Below are positions 1 to 5,310 of a stretch of 6,313 bases of DNA, one piece after another. The position numbers were made by a program, and so were the translations under genes. The stretch is from Actinomycetota bacterium (GTDB lineage: Bacteria; Actinomycetota; Actinomycetes; Streptosporangiales; Streptosporangiaceae), in assembly GCA_003541285.1 (NCBI GenBank), contig DPMS01000705.1, forward strand, positions 1 to 6,313, given 5' to 3'. The notes beneath the pieces are model-generated. The model had not been told where the DNA came from. It did no database searches and worked only from the letters and a program-made list of their open reading frames with translations. Position 1 is the stretch's first letter; each line of letters begins with the position of its first letter.

Positions 1-295
1 GCCATGCGCGGATGGGCACTATCCAAGCGCGCACATGCCGAAAGTAGTGCGTTTGCGGGGGCATGACTATGCGGGGGGCAGCGAATCCGTATGCATGGCA
101 GTCGTGGTCGTCAACTGAATCTCGCACCACGACTCCGTCACTGCGGCGGCTGAGCCGGAAGATATTGGCGCGGCCAGACGCCGAATCGGCGCGCTGCCGG
201 CCGGCGGCTGGGGTGCATTCCTTGGGCGCATATGAACCGTTCCCGTGCCCGCCCCTGTTTGCCTGCCGGCGCCGACGACGTTGCTGGCGGGTAGC

Positions 296-991
296 TCAGC
301 GGCCAGGTGGCCGCCTGCGGTCCAGTCTCCAGCCCGCGTACCAGACCAGGGCAGGAATCAGGACCAGGAGGATGCCCCCCGTCCCGAACAGTCCGGCTAC
401 CAGTCCCGCGCCCCGCCCAGGCAGCAATGCCGCCACGAACGCCCCGAGCAGAAGCACCACGCCAATGCCGGCCCGCACGGCCAGCTGACCGCCGCTGGTT
501 GGTATGAGCGGCGGAGGCGCGGCCGCGGGCACGCCTTTCTGGGTGGCGGCAGCGTCGGTGATGACCTGGGCGATGTTATCGGCCCTGGCCCGCCGGCCGG
601 CCATGTCCGCAAGCACGGGCTTCTGGACGGCCGTTGCACGGATCGGCCGGCGGCCGCTCATGCTGATCTCGATGCCATCCACGCCTGGCCAGGCCTCCAG
701 GACCTGGGTCAGCGGCAGGTGGTGGGGGCGGAACACGTTCCGCACTATCAGGGTCTGGGGGGTCAGCGTGATGCTGACCCCCCAGCACCTGACGCTCGCA
801 TAGCTGGCCAGCCCGCCGCCGAGCACCGTGACGATCGCGTCCACAGCCGGCACCTGGGTGAGCGCGGCTGCCCCCATGGCGCCACCTGCTGCGCAGATCC
901 AGGCGAGAAAGATGAACCAGATTCTCGCGCCGACCGGCCACCGCCACCGGCGCGTCCCTGTGTCGCCTGGCACTGGCGCCTGCGCGGCCAT
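296..991 (-). CDS. Membrane protein with bacterial PH-like domain
   Basis: Predicted 231-residue membrane protein of unknown job. Two hydrophobic segments lie near the N-terminus (about residues 23-44 and 50-67). A soluble beta-rich stretch follows (about 68-125), with the pattern of small actinobacterial PH domains: VSITLTPQTLIVRN, then LPLTQVLEAWPGVDG, then RRPIRATAVQKP. A helix follows, then a Pro/Ala linker near 155-165 and two more membrane segments (about 170-190 and 195-221). The tail is basic. In this family the PH-like module is usually cytoplasmic and membrane-associated; the ligand is unknown. The start is uncertain: an in-frame TTG at 1069 and ATGs at 1015 and 991 are all possible. 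I chose 991 because TTGACT-18 bp-GATAGT ends 6 nt before it, which fits a leaderless transcript, while none of the candidates has a good ribosome binding site. It stands alone on its strand, with a gap of about 390 bases to the next gene. The family call is by pattern recognition only. Confidence 0.78.
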   Translation of the reverse strand: MAAQAPVPGDTGTRRWRWPVGARIWFIFLAWICAAGGAMGAAALTQVPAVDAIVTVLGGGLASYASVRCWGVSITLTPQTLIVRNVFRPHHLPLTQVLEAWPGVDGIEISMSGRRPIRATAVQKPVLADMAGRRARADNIAQVITDAAATQKGVPAAAPPPLIPTSGGQLAVRAGIGVVLLLGAFVAALLPGRGAGLVAGLFGTGGILLVLIPALVWYAGWRLDRRRPPGR

Positions 992-1379
992 CCTGGCACT
1001 ATCCGCCGCAGCCATCGGCCAAGTCAAGGCGAATTCCTGGCGCGGCAAGCTCAACCCGCCTGTCAGCAAAGACTTGAACCATCATCCAGATCATCCATTC
1101 AAACACGGCACGACCGCCGGTTCGCCCGGCCAGCAGGAGGCACCAGAACGGGGCCTTCGGGCACAGCCCATCCGCCGCGATCGCCGGCCACCCGGTCGCG
1201 CATAACGGCGCCGTAGGTGCGCGGCAGCAGGAGTCTCCGCACGGCCGGCGGCCCAGCACATCGCACGGTTTGACCCACCGGGTGCGCCGAGGATCCTGCA
1301 CAGACTGTCCATCGTGATCCTGCGCTGGGAACACGCGCATCTGCCGCTGCGAGCATGACCCTCACGGACCTGGAGTTCG
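992..1379. other. Long gap without a supported gene
   Basis: About 390 bases between the PH-domain protein and the SpoU-type gene. Several frames are open on both strands, but none reads like a protein family I recognise. They lack a credible start with a ribosome binding site, and the encoded sequences are rich in Arg, Pro, Ala and Cys, as expected of chance frames in GC-rich DNA. The only element I can suggest is the promoter at its left edge. A decayed gene remnant cannot be excluded. Confidence 0.5.
998..1027 (-). promoter_or_regulatory. Candidate leaderless promoter of the PH-domain membrane protein
   Basis: On the minus strand TTGACT (1027-1022) and GATAGT (1003-998) are separated by 18 bp, and the ATG at 991-989 begins 6 nt after the -10 hexamer. 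The match is 5/6 to the -35 and 4/6 to the -10 consensus. This geometry would place transcription start at or next to the start codon. It is an inference from sequence alone; if the gene instead starts at 1015 or 1069 these hexamers lie inside the coding region. Confidence 0.4.
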
Positions 1380-1919
1380 CTAGAGGAAGCCTGCGGGCCG
1401 GTACAGGACGAGTGACCCGGCCACGGCAACGTTGAGGCTGGCGCCGATTCCGATCATCGGGATCTCGACGGCCACGTCAAGGAGTTCGATCGCCTCGGGC
1501 GGGATGCCCGACTGCTCGTGCCCCAGCACGGCCACAGTACGCCGTCGCGCGGCGGGCAGGTCTGCGAGCCGGACCGCTTCGTCAGCCAGCTCCACGCCGA
1601 CAACCCACGACCCCGCTGAGCGCTGCGCAGCGAGCCAGCTGGTCACGTCGCGGCCGGTCCAGTGCACGCACGCATGCTGCCGCAGCGTGTTCCCTCGGGC
1701 AAGCGCGTCCGGAACCCACGGCAGCCGCGGCACCGCCAGGCAAGCGCCGACCGCGTCGCAAGTGCGCAGGAGCGTGCCCAGGTTCGCGCCGTTCATCGGC
1801 CACAACGGCGCAGCTATCAGATAATCCCAGCACCCGTGTGGACGACGACGTCGCTGTCGGGCAATATCGGCCCGGGACCGCACACGAGCCGGTGAACCGC
1901 TCACCGGCCGGGCACACAC
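1380..1919 (-). CDS. Small SpoU/TrmH-family RNA 2'-O-methyltransferase
   Basis: Predicted 179-residue SPOUT-class (SpoU/TrmH) methyltransferase, expected to transfer a methyl group from S-adenosylmethionine to a ribose 2'-OH of tRNA or rRNA in the cytoplasm. All three SpoU motifs are visible. Motif 1 is NGANLGTLLRTCDAVGA (residues 43-59), with the Asn-46/Arg-52 pair in the catalytic region. Motif 2 is VLGHEQSGIP (131-140), with Glu-135 and Gly-138. Motif 3 is IPMIGIGASLNVAVAGSLVLY (153-173), with Ser-161 and Asn-163 in the trefoil-knot SAM site. It lacks the N-terminal L30e-like RNA-binding domain of larger TrmH/RlmB enzymes, so it is close to a bare catalytic domain of TrmL-like size; the target base cannot be told from sequence. 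The start is unsettled: the GTG at 1919 is the longest choice, but GTGs at 1904 and 1883 are in frame, none has a clear ribosome binding site, and conserved sequence begins only near residue 31 (WDYLIAAPL). It is divergent from the methyltransferase gene at 2116. Confidence 0.92.
   Translation of the reverse strand: MCARPVSGSPARVRSRADIARQRRRRPHGCWDYLIAAPLWPMNGANLGTLLRTCDAVGACLAVPRLPWVPDALARGNTLRQHACVHWTGRDVTSWLAAQRSAGSWVVGVELADEAVRLADLPAARRRTVAVLGHEQSGIPPEAIELLDVAVEIPMIGIGASLNVAVAGSLVLYRPAGFL
1888..1908. promoter_or_regulatory. Perfect 8-bp inverted repeat at the SpoU-type gene start
   Basis: GCCGGTGA (1888-1895), a 5-base spacer and TCACCGGC (1901-1908) form a perfect inverted repeat. It lies inside the longest reading of the RNA methyltransferase gene but 4-24 nt upstream of the in-frame GTG at 1883. 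If translation starts there, the repeat would be an operator or a 5'-leader hairpin. A repeat of this size can arise by chance in a GC-rich window, so function is only a suggestion. Confidence 0.3.
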
Positions 1920-2115
1920 TCCACGACTGCGGCGTCAAGTCGGAGGGTCATTCGCAAGGTGCTTCGTGGCGCCCCAGAGCCATCACAGACTGCTGACGAC
2001 AGCAGCGTAACCAATGGTTCCCAGCTCCCGCACCGTCCTCACCTGCCGCGAAGTGCACCGATGGCGGCCATACTGGACATGCTTATCCGCTGCGTCACAG
2101 GGAGATACTGACCCC
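1920..2115. other. Divergent intergenic region
   Basis: About 196 bases separate the SpoU-type gene (leftward) from the SAM methyltransferase gene (rightward) and should carry both promoters. I see a TTGACG hexamer for the leftward direction (1938-1933) but no convincing -10 at 16-19 bp. I see no good hexamer pair for the rightward direction. The only clear signal is the ribosome binding site at its right edge. Confidence 0.4.
2101..2105 (+). promoter_or_regulatory. Ribosome binding site setting the 2116 start
   Basis: GGAGA at 2101-2105 lies 10 nt before the GTG at 2116. The in-frame ATG at 2014 has no comparable site, and the 34 residues it would add show no conserved character. This favours the GTG as the start of the methyltransferase. 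Confidence 0.6.
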
Positions 2116-2757
2116 GTGCCCGAGTGCTGCGATCCGGACGATTATCAGTCGGTCTTTTCCGGCCGCTTCGCGCGACGTCAGACGAAGCGCTATCAACGGC
2201 GGGGCCTGACCCCGGCGGCGCAGGGGATTGCCGACTTCGTCGCCTCGCGGGGGATTGAGCGCGCTACGGTCCTGGAGATCGGCGGCGGCGTTGGGCAACT
2301 CCAGGTCGAACTGCTTCGCCGGGGCGCCTCACATGTGACCAACCTGGAGATCTCACAGAACTACGAGGCCGAGGCGGCCCGCCTGCTCGACGAGGCCGGG
2401 ATGACGGACCAGGTCACACGCCGATTCCTCGACATCGCACAGGCGCCCGACGAGGTCGAGCCTGCGGATGTCGTCGTACTGCACCGTGTCGTGTGCTGCT
2501 ATCCGGACTATGCCGCCCTGCTCACATCTGCGGCCGGCCACGCCCGCAAGGCAATGGCCTACAGCCACCCGGCAGCCAACGCCATTAACCGCGCCCAGTT
2601 CGGCACCGAGAACCTCTACCGATGGTTCACTCGCAATGACTTCCGGGTCTTCATCCACCCGCCGCAGGGCATGGTCCGCACCGCGGAGTCCGAGGGCATG
2701 ACTGTCGCATTCCGGCGCCACGCCCGGGACTGGGACGTTGTTGGCCTAGTGCGGTAA
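2116..2757 (+). CDS. Class I SAM-dependent methyltransferase, substrate unknown
   Basis: Predicted 213-residue cytoplasmic methyltransferase of Rossmann (class I) type. Motif I, VLEIGGGVG, is at residues 52-60 and forms the SAM-binding glycine loop. Glu-78 in NLEIS ends strand 2 and should bind the SAM ribose. FLDIA (104-108) with Asp-106 fits the adenine-contacting position. ADVVVLHRVVCCYPDY (117-132) is strand 4 with the following loop. The N-terminus begins PECCDP, followed by a basic stretch (RFARRQTKRYQRRGL, 17-31). I recall similar short actinobacterial proteins sharing the PECCDP start and the HRVVCCYPDY stretch, often auto-annotated as generic or Mg-protoporphyrin methyltransferase-like; nothing here supports a porphyrin role. 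The GTG start is supported by GGAGA 10 nt upstream. The gene is convergent with the PEP mutase family gene, 91 bp apart, and no partner enzyme is adjacent. Substrate prediction is not possible from the sequence. Confidence 0.9.
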   Translation: MPECCDPDDYQSVFSGRFARRQTKRYQRRGLTPAAQGIADFVASRGIERATVLEIGGGVGQLQVELLRRGASHVTNLEISQNYEAEAARLLDEAGMTDQVTRRFLDIAQAPDEVEPADVVVLHRVVCCYPDYAALLTSAAGHARKAMAYSHPAANAINRAQFGTENLYRWFTRNDFRVFIHPPQGMVRTAESEGMTVAFRRHARDWDVVGLVR

Positions 2758-2778
2758 CGCGAGATTCAAACCGCAGCC

Positions 2779-2824
2779 ACCGGATCGATCACCCGCCCGT
2801 ATGCGCACCCCAAACCCATCCGGT
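2779..2824. terminator. Weak inverted repeat between convergent genes
   Basis: ACCGGAT (2779-2785) and ATCCGGT (2818-2824) are perfect inverted copies with a 32-base loop. They lie between two convergent genes, where a bidirectional terminator would be expected. There is no T-run and the loop is long, so this is a weak candidate. Confidence 0.2.
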
Positions 2825-2848
2825 CATGCCGCGTTCAGGGTGACTTGG

Positions 2849-3663
2849 TCATGAGCTGAAGCGTCGCTGCAGGTCGGCGTAGCCGATCGCGCTGTCGAGG
2901 AAGCCGAGCGTTCCGGAGTCGTGCAGCTCTCGGCCGGCGCGCTCCAGCATACTGAGCGCGGCCCGGGCCAGGCTGCCGCCCAGGCTGACCCGCTTGACGC
3001 CCAGCGAGAAGAGCGTGGGCGCGTCGATGGTGTTCGCCAGTCCTGCCACCACATTGAGGGGGCCGGGGATGGCGGTGGCGAGCCGGCGAATCGCGCCCAG
3101 TTCGACGACGCCTGGCACGAAGACGCAGTCAGCCCCCGCTTCGAGGTAGCGCACCGCGCGCTGGACCGTCTCGGCGAAGACGTCCCCCTTATGCCTGCGA
3201 AGTAGGTGTCAGCGCGGGCGTTCAGCACGAAGGTGCCGCTGGGCGCCGCGGCCCGGGCAGCCGCGATGCGGCCGGCGGCCTCGTCGATCCCGAACAGCCC
3301 GTTCTTTCCGGCGTCCTCGAGATTGGCGCCCACCGCCCCGATCTCCACGGCCCGGGCCACGGTGCGGGCGACGTCGCCGGGTGTGTCTCCGTATCCAGCT
3401 TCGAGGTCCGCGGTCACCGGCACGCCGACTGCGGCCACGATGCGAGCGACGTGCTCGAGCATCGTGCCGCGGTCCAGCGCTCCTCCGTCCGGGACTCCGC
3501 AGGACCAGGCGATGCCCGCACTCGTCGTGGCGATGGCCGGGAAGCCGATCTGCTCCAGGATGCGGGCGGAGCCGGCATCCCAGGCGTTGGGGAGTACGAA
3601 CCCGGGTCCACTGTGCAAGGCAAGAAGGGCGGTTGCCTTGCCGGCCGAAGGTCCGGTGATCAC
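2849..3663 (-). pseudogene. Isocitrate lyase/PEP mutase family gene, frameshifted
   Basis: The two reading frames together encode a protein of the isocitrate lyase/phosphoenolpyruvate mutase superfamily, Mg-dependent TIM-barrel enzymes that make or break C-C or P-C bonds in 2-oxo acids. The N-terminal frame (from the GTG at 3663) carries PNAWDAGSARILEQIGFPAI (25-44), GVPDGG (56-61), TADLEAGYGD (84-93; Asp-86 and Glu-88 at the metal-binding position), NLEDAGK (114-120) and VLNARADTY (146-154). After Ile-158 this frame turns into nonfamily sequence, while the next frame continues with GDVFAETVQRAVRYLEAGAD, VFVPGV, LNVVAGLAN and KRVSLGGSLARAAL to a stop at 2849. One extra G in the G5 run at 3184-3188 would restore a single 271-residue protein of normal family length. 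It is therefore either a real recent mutation or a sequencing error at a homopolymer. The exact reaction is unknown; it is not a full-length isocitrate lyase. No clear ribosome binding site precedes the GTG, whose GTGA overlaps the stop of the ORF upstream. Confidence 0.9.
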
Positions 3664-4115
3664 GAGGCGACCGTGCTGACGTCAGCGAAGGATGCACCGC
3701 CCGAGAGCGGGACGTAGCCAGGTCTACGGCCGAAGGGCACCTCCGCCCGGGCCGGCCGCGGTGCGCGTATGGCATCGGTTGCTGCGGCGTCGTGCCGCAG
3801 CAAGTCGTAGTCCAGCTCTCGGGTGAACACCGGCCCATCATCGTTGATCGCCGTCTCTCGCGACACCCCGGATGATCCCGCCGCTGTGGGGCGCGAACAT
3901 CCGCACAAGCCGCGTTGAGGTACGTCGCGTCGGCCAGGAGCAAGGCGGGACATGGACGGGAGCCCGCGGAGCTGGTTCGCGATCACGTACCGCATAGCGG
4001 GCGCTCGCCGCAGTCGATACGTCCGCGCGGCGGCCCAATGTCGATCACAGAGCGTGATTGGCAGTCCCGTGGCCGATGCGCAAGTAGCCGCCTTATGTGC
4101 GGGCAGCGCTCGCAT
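3660..4115 (-). CDS. Hypothetical protein, doubtful ORF coupled to the PEP mutase family gene
   Basis: An open frame of up to 151 residues that I do not recognise. In its favour, its TGA overlaps the GTG of the downstream gene as GTGA, typical of translational coupling. Its last 68 codons (from a GTG at 3866) have about 78% G/C in third positions and read like a protein (acidic start, then DGPVFTRELDYDLLRHDAA). TATAAG at 4126-4121 ends 5 nt before the ATG at 4115, which could be a -10 of a leaderless start, though no -35 is visible. Against it, the first half is irregular, with basic and Cys-rich stretches and mixed third-position bases, and no start has a good ribosome binding site. Alternative starts are ATGs at 3995 and 3953 and the GTG at 3866. 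It may be a short real gene, a decayed one, or chance. Confidence 0.3.
   Translation of the reverse strand: MRALPAHKAATCASATGLPITLCDRHWAAARTYRLRRAPAMRYVIANQLRGLPSMSRLAPGRRDVPQRGLCGCSRPTAAGSSGVSRETAINDDGPVFTRELDYDLLRHDAAATDAIRAPRPARAEVPFGRRPGYVPLSGGASFADVSTVAS
3675..3686. promoter_or_regulatory. 12-bp perfect palindrome before the PEP mutase family gene
   Basis: GCTGACGTCAGC is a perfect palindrome ending 11 bp before the GTG at 3663. Its place fits an operator, but a 12-bp palindrome is expected about once by chance in a window of this size, so only the position makes it worth noting. It also lies inside the unrecognised ORF upstream. Confidence 0.2.
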
Positions 4116-4288
4116 GGCGGCTTATAGCCGGGAGGCACAGACAGGGCATTATGCGTCCCCGGGTTTCGGGCCGGGAAACCGGTCACCCGCCCCGGGCTGA
4201 CCGTGACGCCAGCTCAGGTCGTCCGCCGCGGTACCTGGCGTGAACCGTTTAGCTCGATCCTGAATGCCCGCGTCATGAACCCTCCATG
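4116..4288. other. Gap downstream of the PadR operon, no gene seen
   Basis: Between the doubtful ORF ending its 5' side at 4115 and the stop of the PLDc_N-like protein at 4289 I find no credible coding frame. The stretch holds two adjacent small hairpins (listed separately) and the TATAAG hexamer at 4121-4126. Confidence 0.4.
4162..4203 (-). terminator. Tandem hairpins after the PadR/PLDc_N operon
   Basis: Two back-to-back inverted repeats lie 86-127 bp past the stop of the leftward operon: CGGTCA (4180-4185) with TGACCG (4198-4203), and GGTTTC (4162-4167) with GAAACC (4175-4180). They share base 4180. The first could gain an inner CCC/GGG stem. No T-run follows, so termination by this element is uncertain. 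Confidence 0.3.
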
Positions 4289-4900
4289 TCAGGGCCGCTG
4301 CGCCGAGCCGGGCGGCTCTGATCCCGGCCGGATTGGCCGTGCGCGGCCGAGTCGGCCGATACTTAGGTAGATGATGCCGCCGCCCGGTGTCTGGGCGAGG
4401 CAGATGAGTGCCCACGCCCACTTGGGCAGGTAGCGCACCTGGTCGGCACATGCAATGTCGGCGAGGCAGAAAGCATCGAAGCCAGCCGCCAAGCCCATGC
4501 CAAGGGTGAGCTGCCAGCCGTGGACATGGGGAAACGCGCGCACCAGCGAGATCACGGTGAAGACCACCAGGAGCCAGATAACAAGGCCGACGACCGCGCG
4601 TACTGCCACATTGGCGGGCCGGACCTGCATGGCGCCGTCCCGCCAATGCGAGGTCCGCTTGGGCCGGGCGCCCCTGCCGGCCCGGCCCAGCTGCCAGGTG
4701 GTCCTGGCGATGCCGGCCGAGTAGGTGAGTGCCCGCACGGCGCGCCGGAGCGCCGGGCGAATGCTCTGGTCGTTGAGGATGGCTGGCAGCTCAGCTGCCC
4801 ATTCCCGGGAGCGCTCAGCACGCATGTCTTCAGGGAGCCGGCGGCAGGCAGCACGGATGAGCCGCTCACATATCCGCTGGATGCGCGGTTCCCGGCTCAC
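4289..4900 (-). CDS. Membrane protein with C-terminal PLDc_N-like domain, PadR operon
   Basis: Predicted 203-residue membrane protein. The N-terminal ~75 residues are soluble, charged and helical (ICERLIRAACRRLPEDMRAE, then EWAAELPAIL and IRPALRRAVRALTYSAG). This resembles short prefix domains of actinobacterial membrane proteins encoded beside PadR and ABC genes. A basic linker (73-97) leads to a first membrane segment (about 99-121), then two more (about 130-150 and 160-182). The last pair has the layout of the phospholipase D/cardiolipin synthase N-terminal membrane domain (PLDc_N): D148 and D153 before QVRYLPKWAWALI, then GGGIIYLSIGR. There is no HKD catalytic motif, so it is not a phospholipase. 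The GTG start is firm: GGAGG lies 6 nt upstream and its GTGA overlaps the PadR stop, so the two are translationally coupled. The matching domain in the divergent ABC ATPase suggests that both belong to one transporter or sensing assembly, which is an inference. Confidence 0.85.
   Translation of the reverse strand: MSREPRIQRICERLIRAACRRLPEDMRAERSREWAAELPAILNDQSIRPALRRAVRALTYSAGIARTTWQLGRAGRGARPKRTSHWRDGAMQVRPANVAVRAVVGLVIWLLVVFTVISLVRAFPHVHGWQLTLGMGLAAGFDAFCLADIACADQVRYLPKWAWALICLAQTPGGGIIYLSIGRLGRARPIRPGSEPPGSAQRP
4410..4442 (-). repeat. 33-bp near-identical block shared with the ABC gene (copy 1)
   Basis: Read on the minus strand, this block matches 5504-5536 on the plus strand at 31 of 33 bases. 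It encodes QVRYLPKWAWA in the membrane protein. With the other copy it forms an inverted repeat about 1.1 kb apart, explained by homologous protein domains rather than by a mobile element. Confidence 0.75.
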
Positions 4901-5223
4901 TGCGTGCCTCCGGGCATGGGCTGCGCCGTGCCGTGCCGTACGCGCCGCGCGGGAACCGGGGCCTGGGCGAGTTCGAGGCGGGCTACGCGGATGCCCTCCC
5001 CGGTGAGCTGGTAGTACTTGCGGGGTGGCCGTCCGCTGCCGTCGCCGGGCAGGGGTTCCCACTCCGAGGTGACTAGGCCCTCGTCTTCCAGCCGGGCCAG
5101 CATCGGGTACAGGGTGCCGCTTGGGAGCTTGGCTGCCTTCATCAGGTCGTAGCCGTAGCGCCGTGCAGACACGTCGGCCAGGAACACCCGCAGCACGCGT
5201 TCCAGCGGCCGAGTGAGCTTCAT
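4897..5223 (-). CDS. PadR-family transcriptional regulator
   Basis: Predicted 108-residue DNA-binding repressor of the short PadR type (PadR-s1). The winged helix is clear: LERVLRVFLADVSARRYGYDLMKAA (7-31), the recognition helix LPSGTLYPMLARLEDEGLVTSEWE (33-56), and the wing GDGSGRPPRKYYQLTGEG (60-77), with the characteristic GTLYP and RKYYxLT motifs. A short C-terminal helix for dimerisation is reduced here to about 30 residues ending PMPGGTQ. The ATG at 5223 is chosen over upstream in-frame starts because the HTH domain begins there and a -35/-10 pair ends 7 nt before it, so the message is probably leaderless. It is the first gene of an operon with the PLDc_N-like membrane protein. PadR proteins commonly repress themselves and neighbouring ABC transporter genes, and the palindromes in its own promoter fit this. 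The inducer is unknown. Confidence 0.95.
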   Translation of the reverse strand: MKLTRPLERVLRVFLADVSARRYGYDLMKAAKLPSGTLYPMLARLEDEGLVTSEWEPLPGDGSGRPPRKYYQLTGEGIRVARLELAQAPVPARRVRHGTAQPMPGGTQ

Positions 5224-5230
5224 GCAATAC

Positions 5231-5259
5231 AGTCTACACATGTAGGCTACATATGTCGA
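5231..5259 (-). promoter_or_regulatory. Leaderless promoter of the PadR operon
   Basis: On the minus strand TCGACA (5259-5254), a 17-bp spacer and TAGACT (5236-5231) precede the ATG at 5223-5221 by 7 nt. TAGACT fits the actinobacterial TANNNT -10, and the distance places transcription start at the A of the ATG. The stretch is clearly richer in A/T than its surroundings. No ribosome binding site lies before this ATG, which agrees with a leaderless message. Confidence 0.65.
5234..5256. promoter_or_regulatory. Candidate PadR operator, overlapping palindromes
   Basis: Three overlapping palindromes fill the promoter spacer: CTACA-CA-TGTAG (5234-5245), ATGTAG-G-CTACAT (5240-5252) and ACATATGT (5249-5256). 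Known PadR operators are AT-rich inverted repeats with ATGT/ACAT half-sites, which this matches. A bound dimer would cover the spacer and the edges of both hexamers, giving autorepression. It could also affect the divergent ABC gene, whose start is about 150 bp away. Confidence 0.6.
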
Positions 5260-5310
5260 AAGGTGGGCTGCGGAGCCGCCTTGACATGCGAACACTGCCG
5301 GGAGGTGTGG

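Noticed and set aside
287..360. GGTAGCTCAG, a string typical of tRNA D-arms, on the plus strand
   Set aside because: No matching D-stem closure, no T-arm GGTTCGA-type sequence and no 7-bp acceptor stem follow. The stretch encodes the C-terminus of the PH-domain membrane protein on the other strand.
63..1216. Long plus-strand open frames opposite the PH-domain protein
   Set aside because: Low-complexity Arg/Pro/Ala/His-rich translations with no family character. They mirror the GC-rich codon pattern of the minus-strand gene.
2014..2115. 34-residue N-terminal extension of the SAM methyltransferase from the ATG at 2014
   Set aside because: No ribosome binding site and no conserved character. 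The GTG at 2116 has GGAGA upstream and begins the familiar PECCDP sequence.
2824..3183. C-terminal part of the longer frame of the PEP mutase family gene as a genuine alternative tail
   Set aside because: It is Ser/Arg/Pro/Trp-rich and unlike the family, while the neighbouring frame over the same bases continues the family sequence exactly.
4038..4127. Short plus-strand frame beginning MSITERDWQSRGRCAS, resembling the start of WhiB-like (Wbl) iron-sulfur regulators
   Set aside because: It stops after 29 residues with no further Wbl motif (no CxxC-x5-C, no G(V/I)WGG turn) in any frame downstream. A tiny remnant is possible, but the match is too short to annotate.
4901..5227. N-terminal extension of the PLDc_N-like protein back to 5227
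   Set aside because: It would run out of frame through the whole PadR gene. The GTG at 4900, with GGAGG upstream and a GTGA overlap, explains the start fully.
5281..5309. Perfect TTGACA at 5281-5286 as the -35 of the ABC ATPase promoter
   Set aside because: No -10-like hexamer is found at 16-19 bp. It would also contradict the short leader ORF. Left undecided and not annotated.
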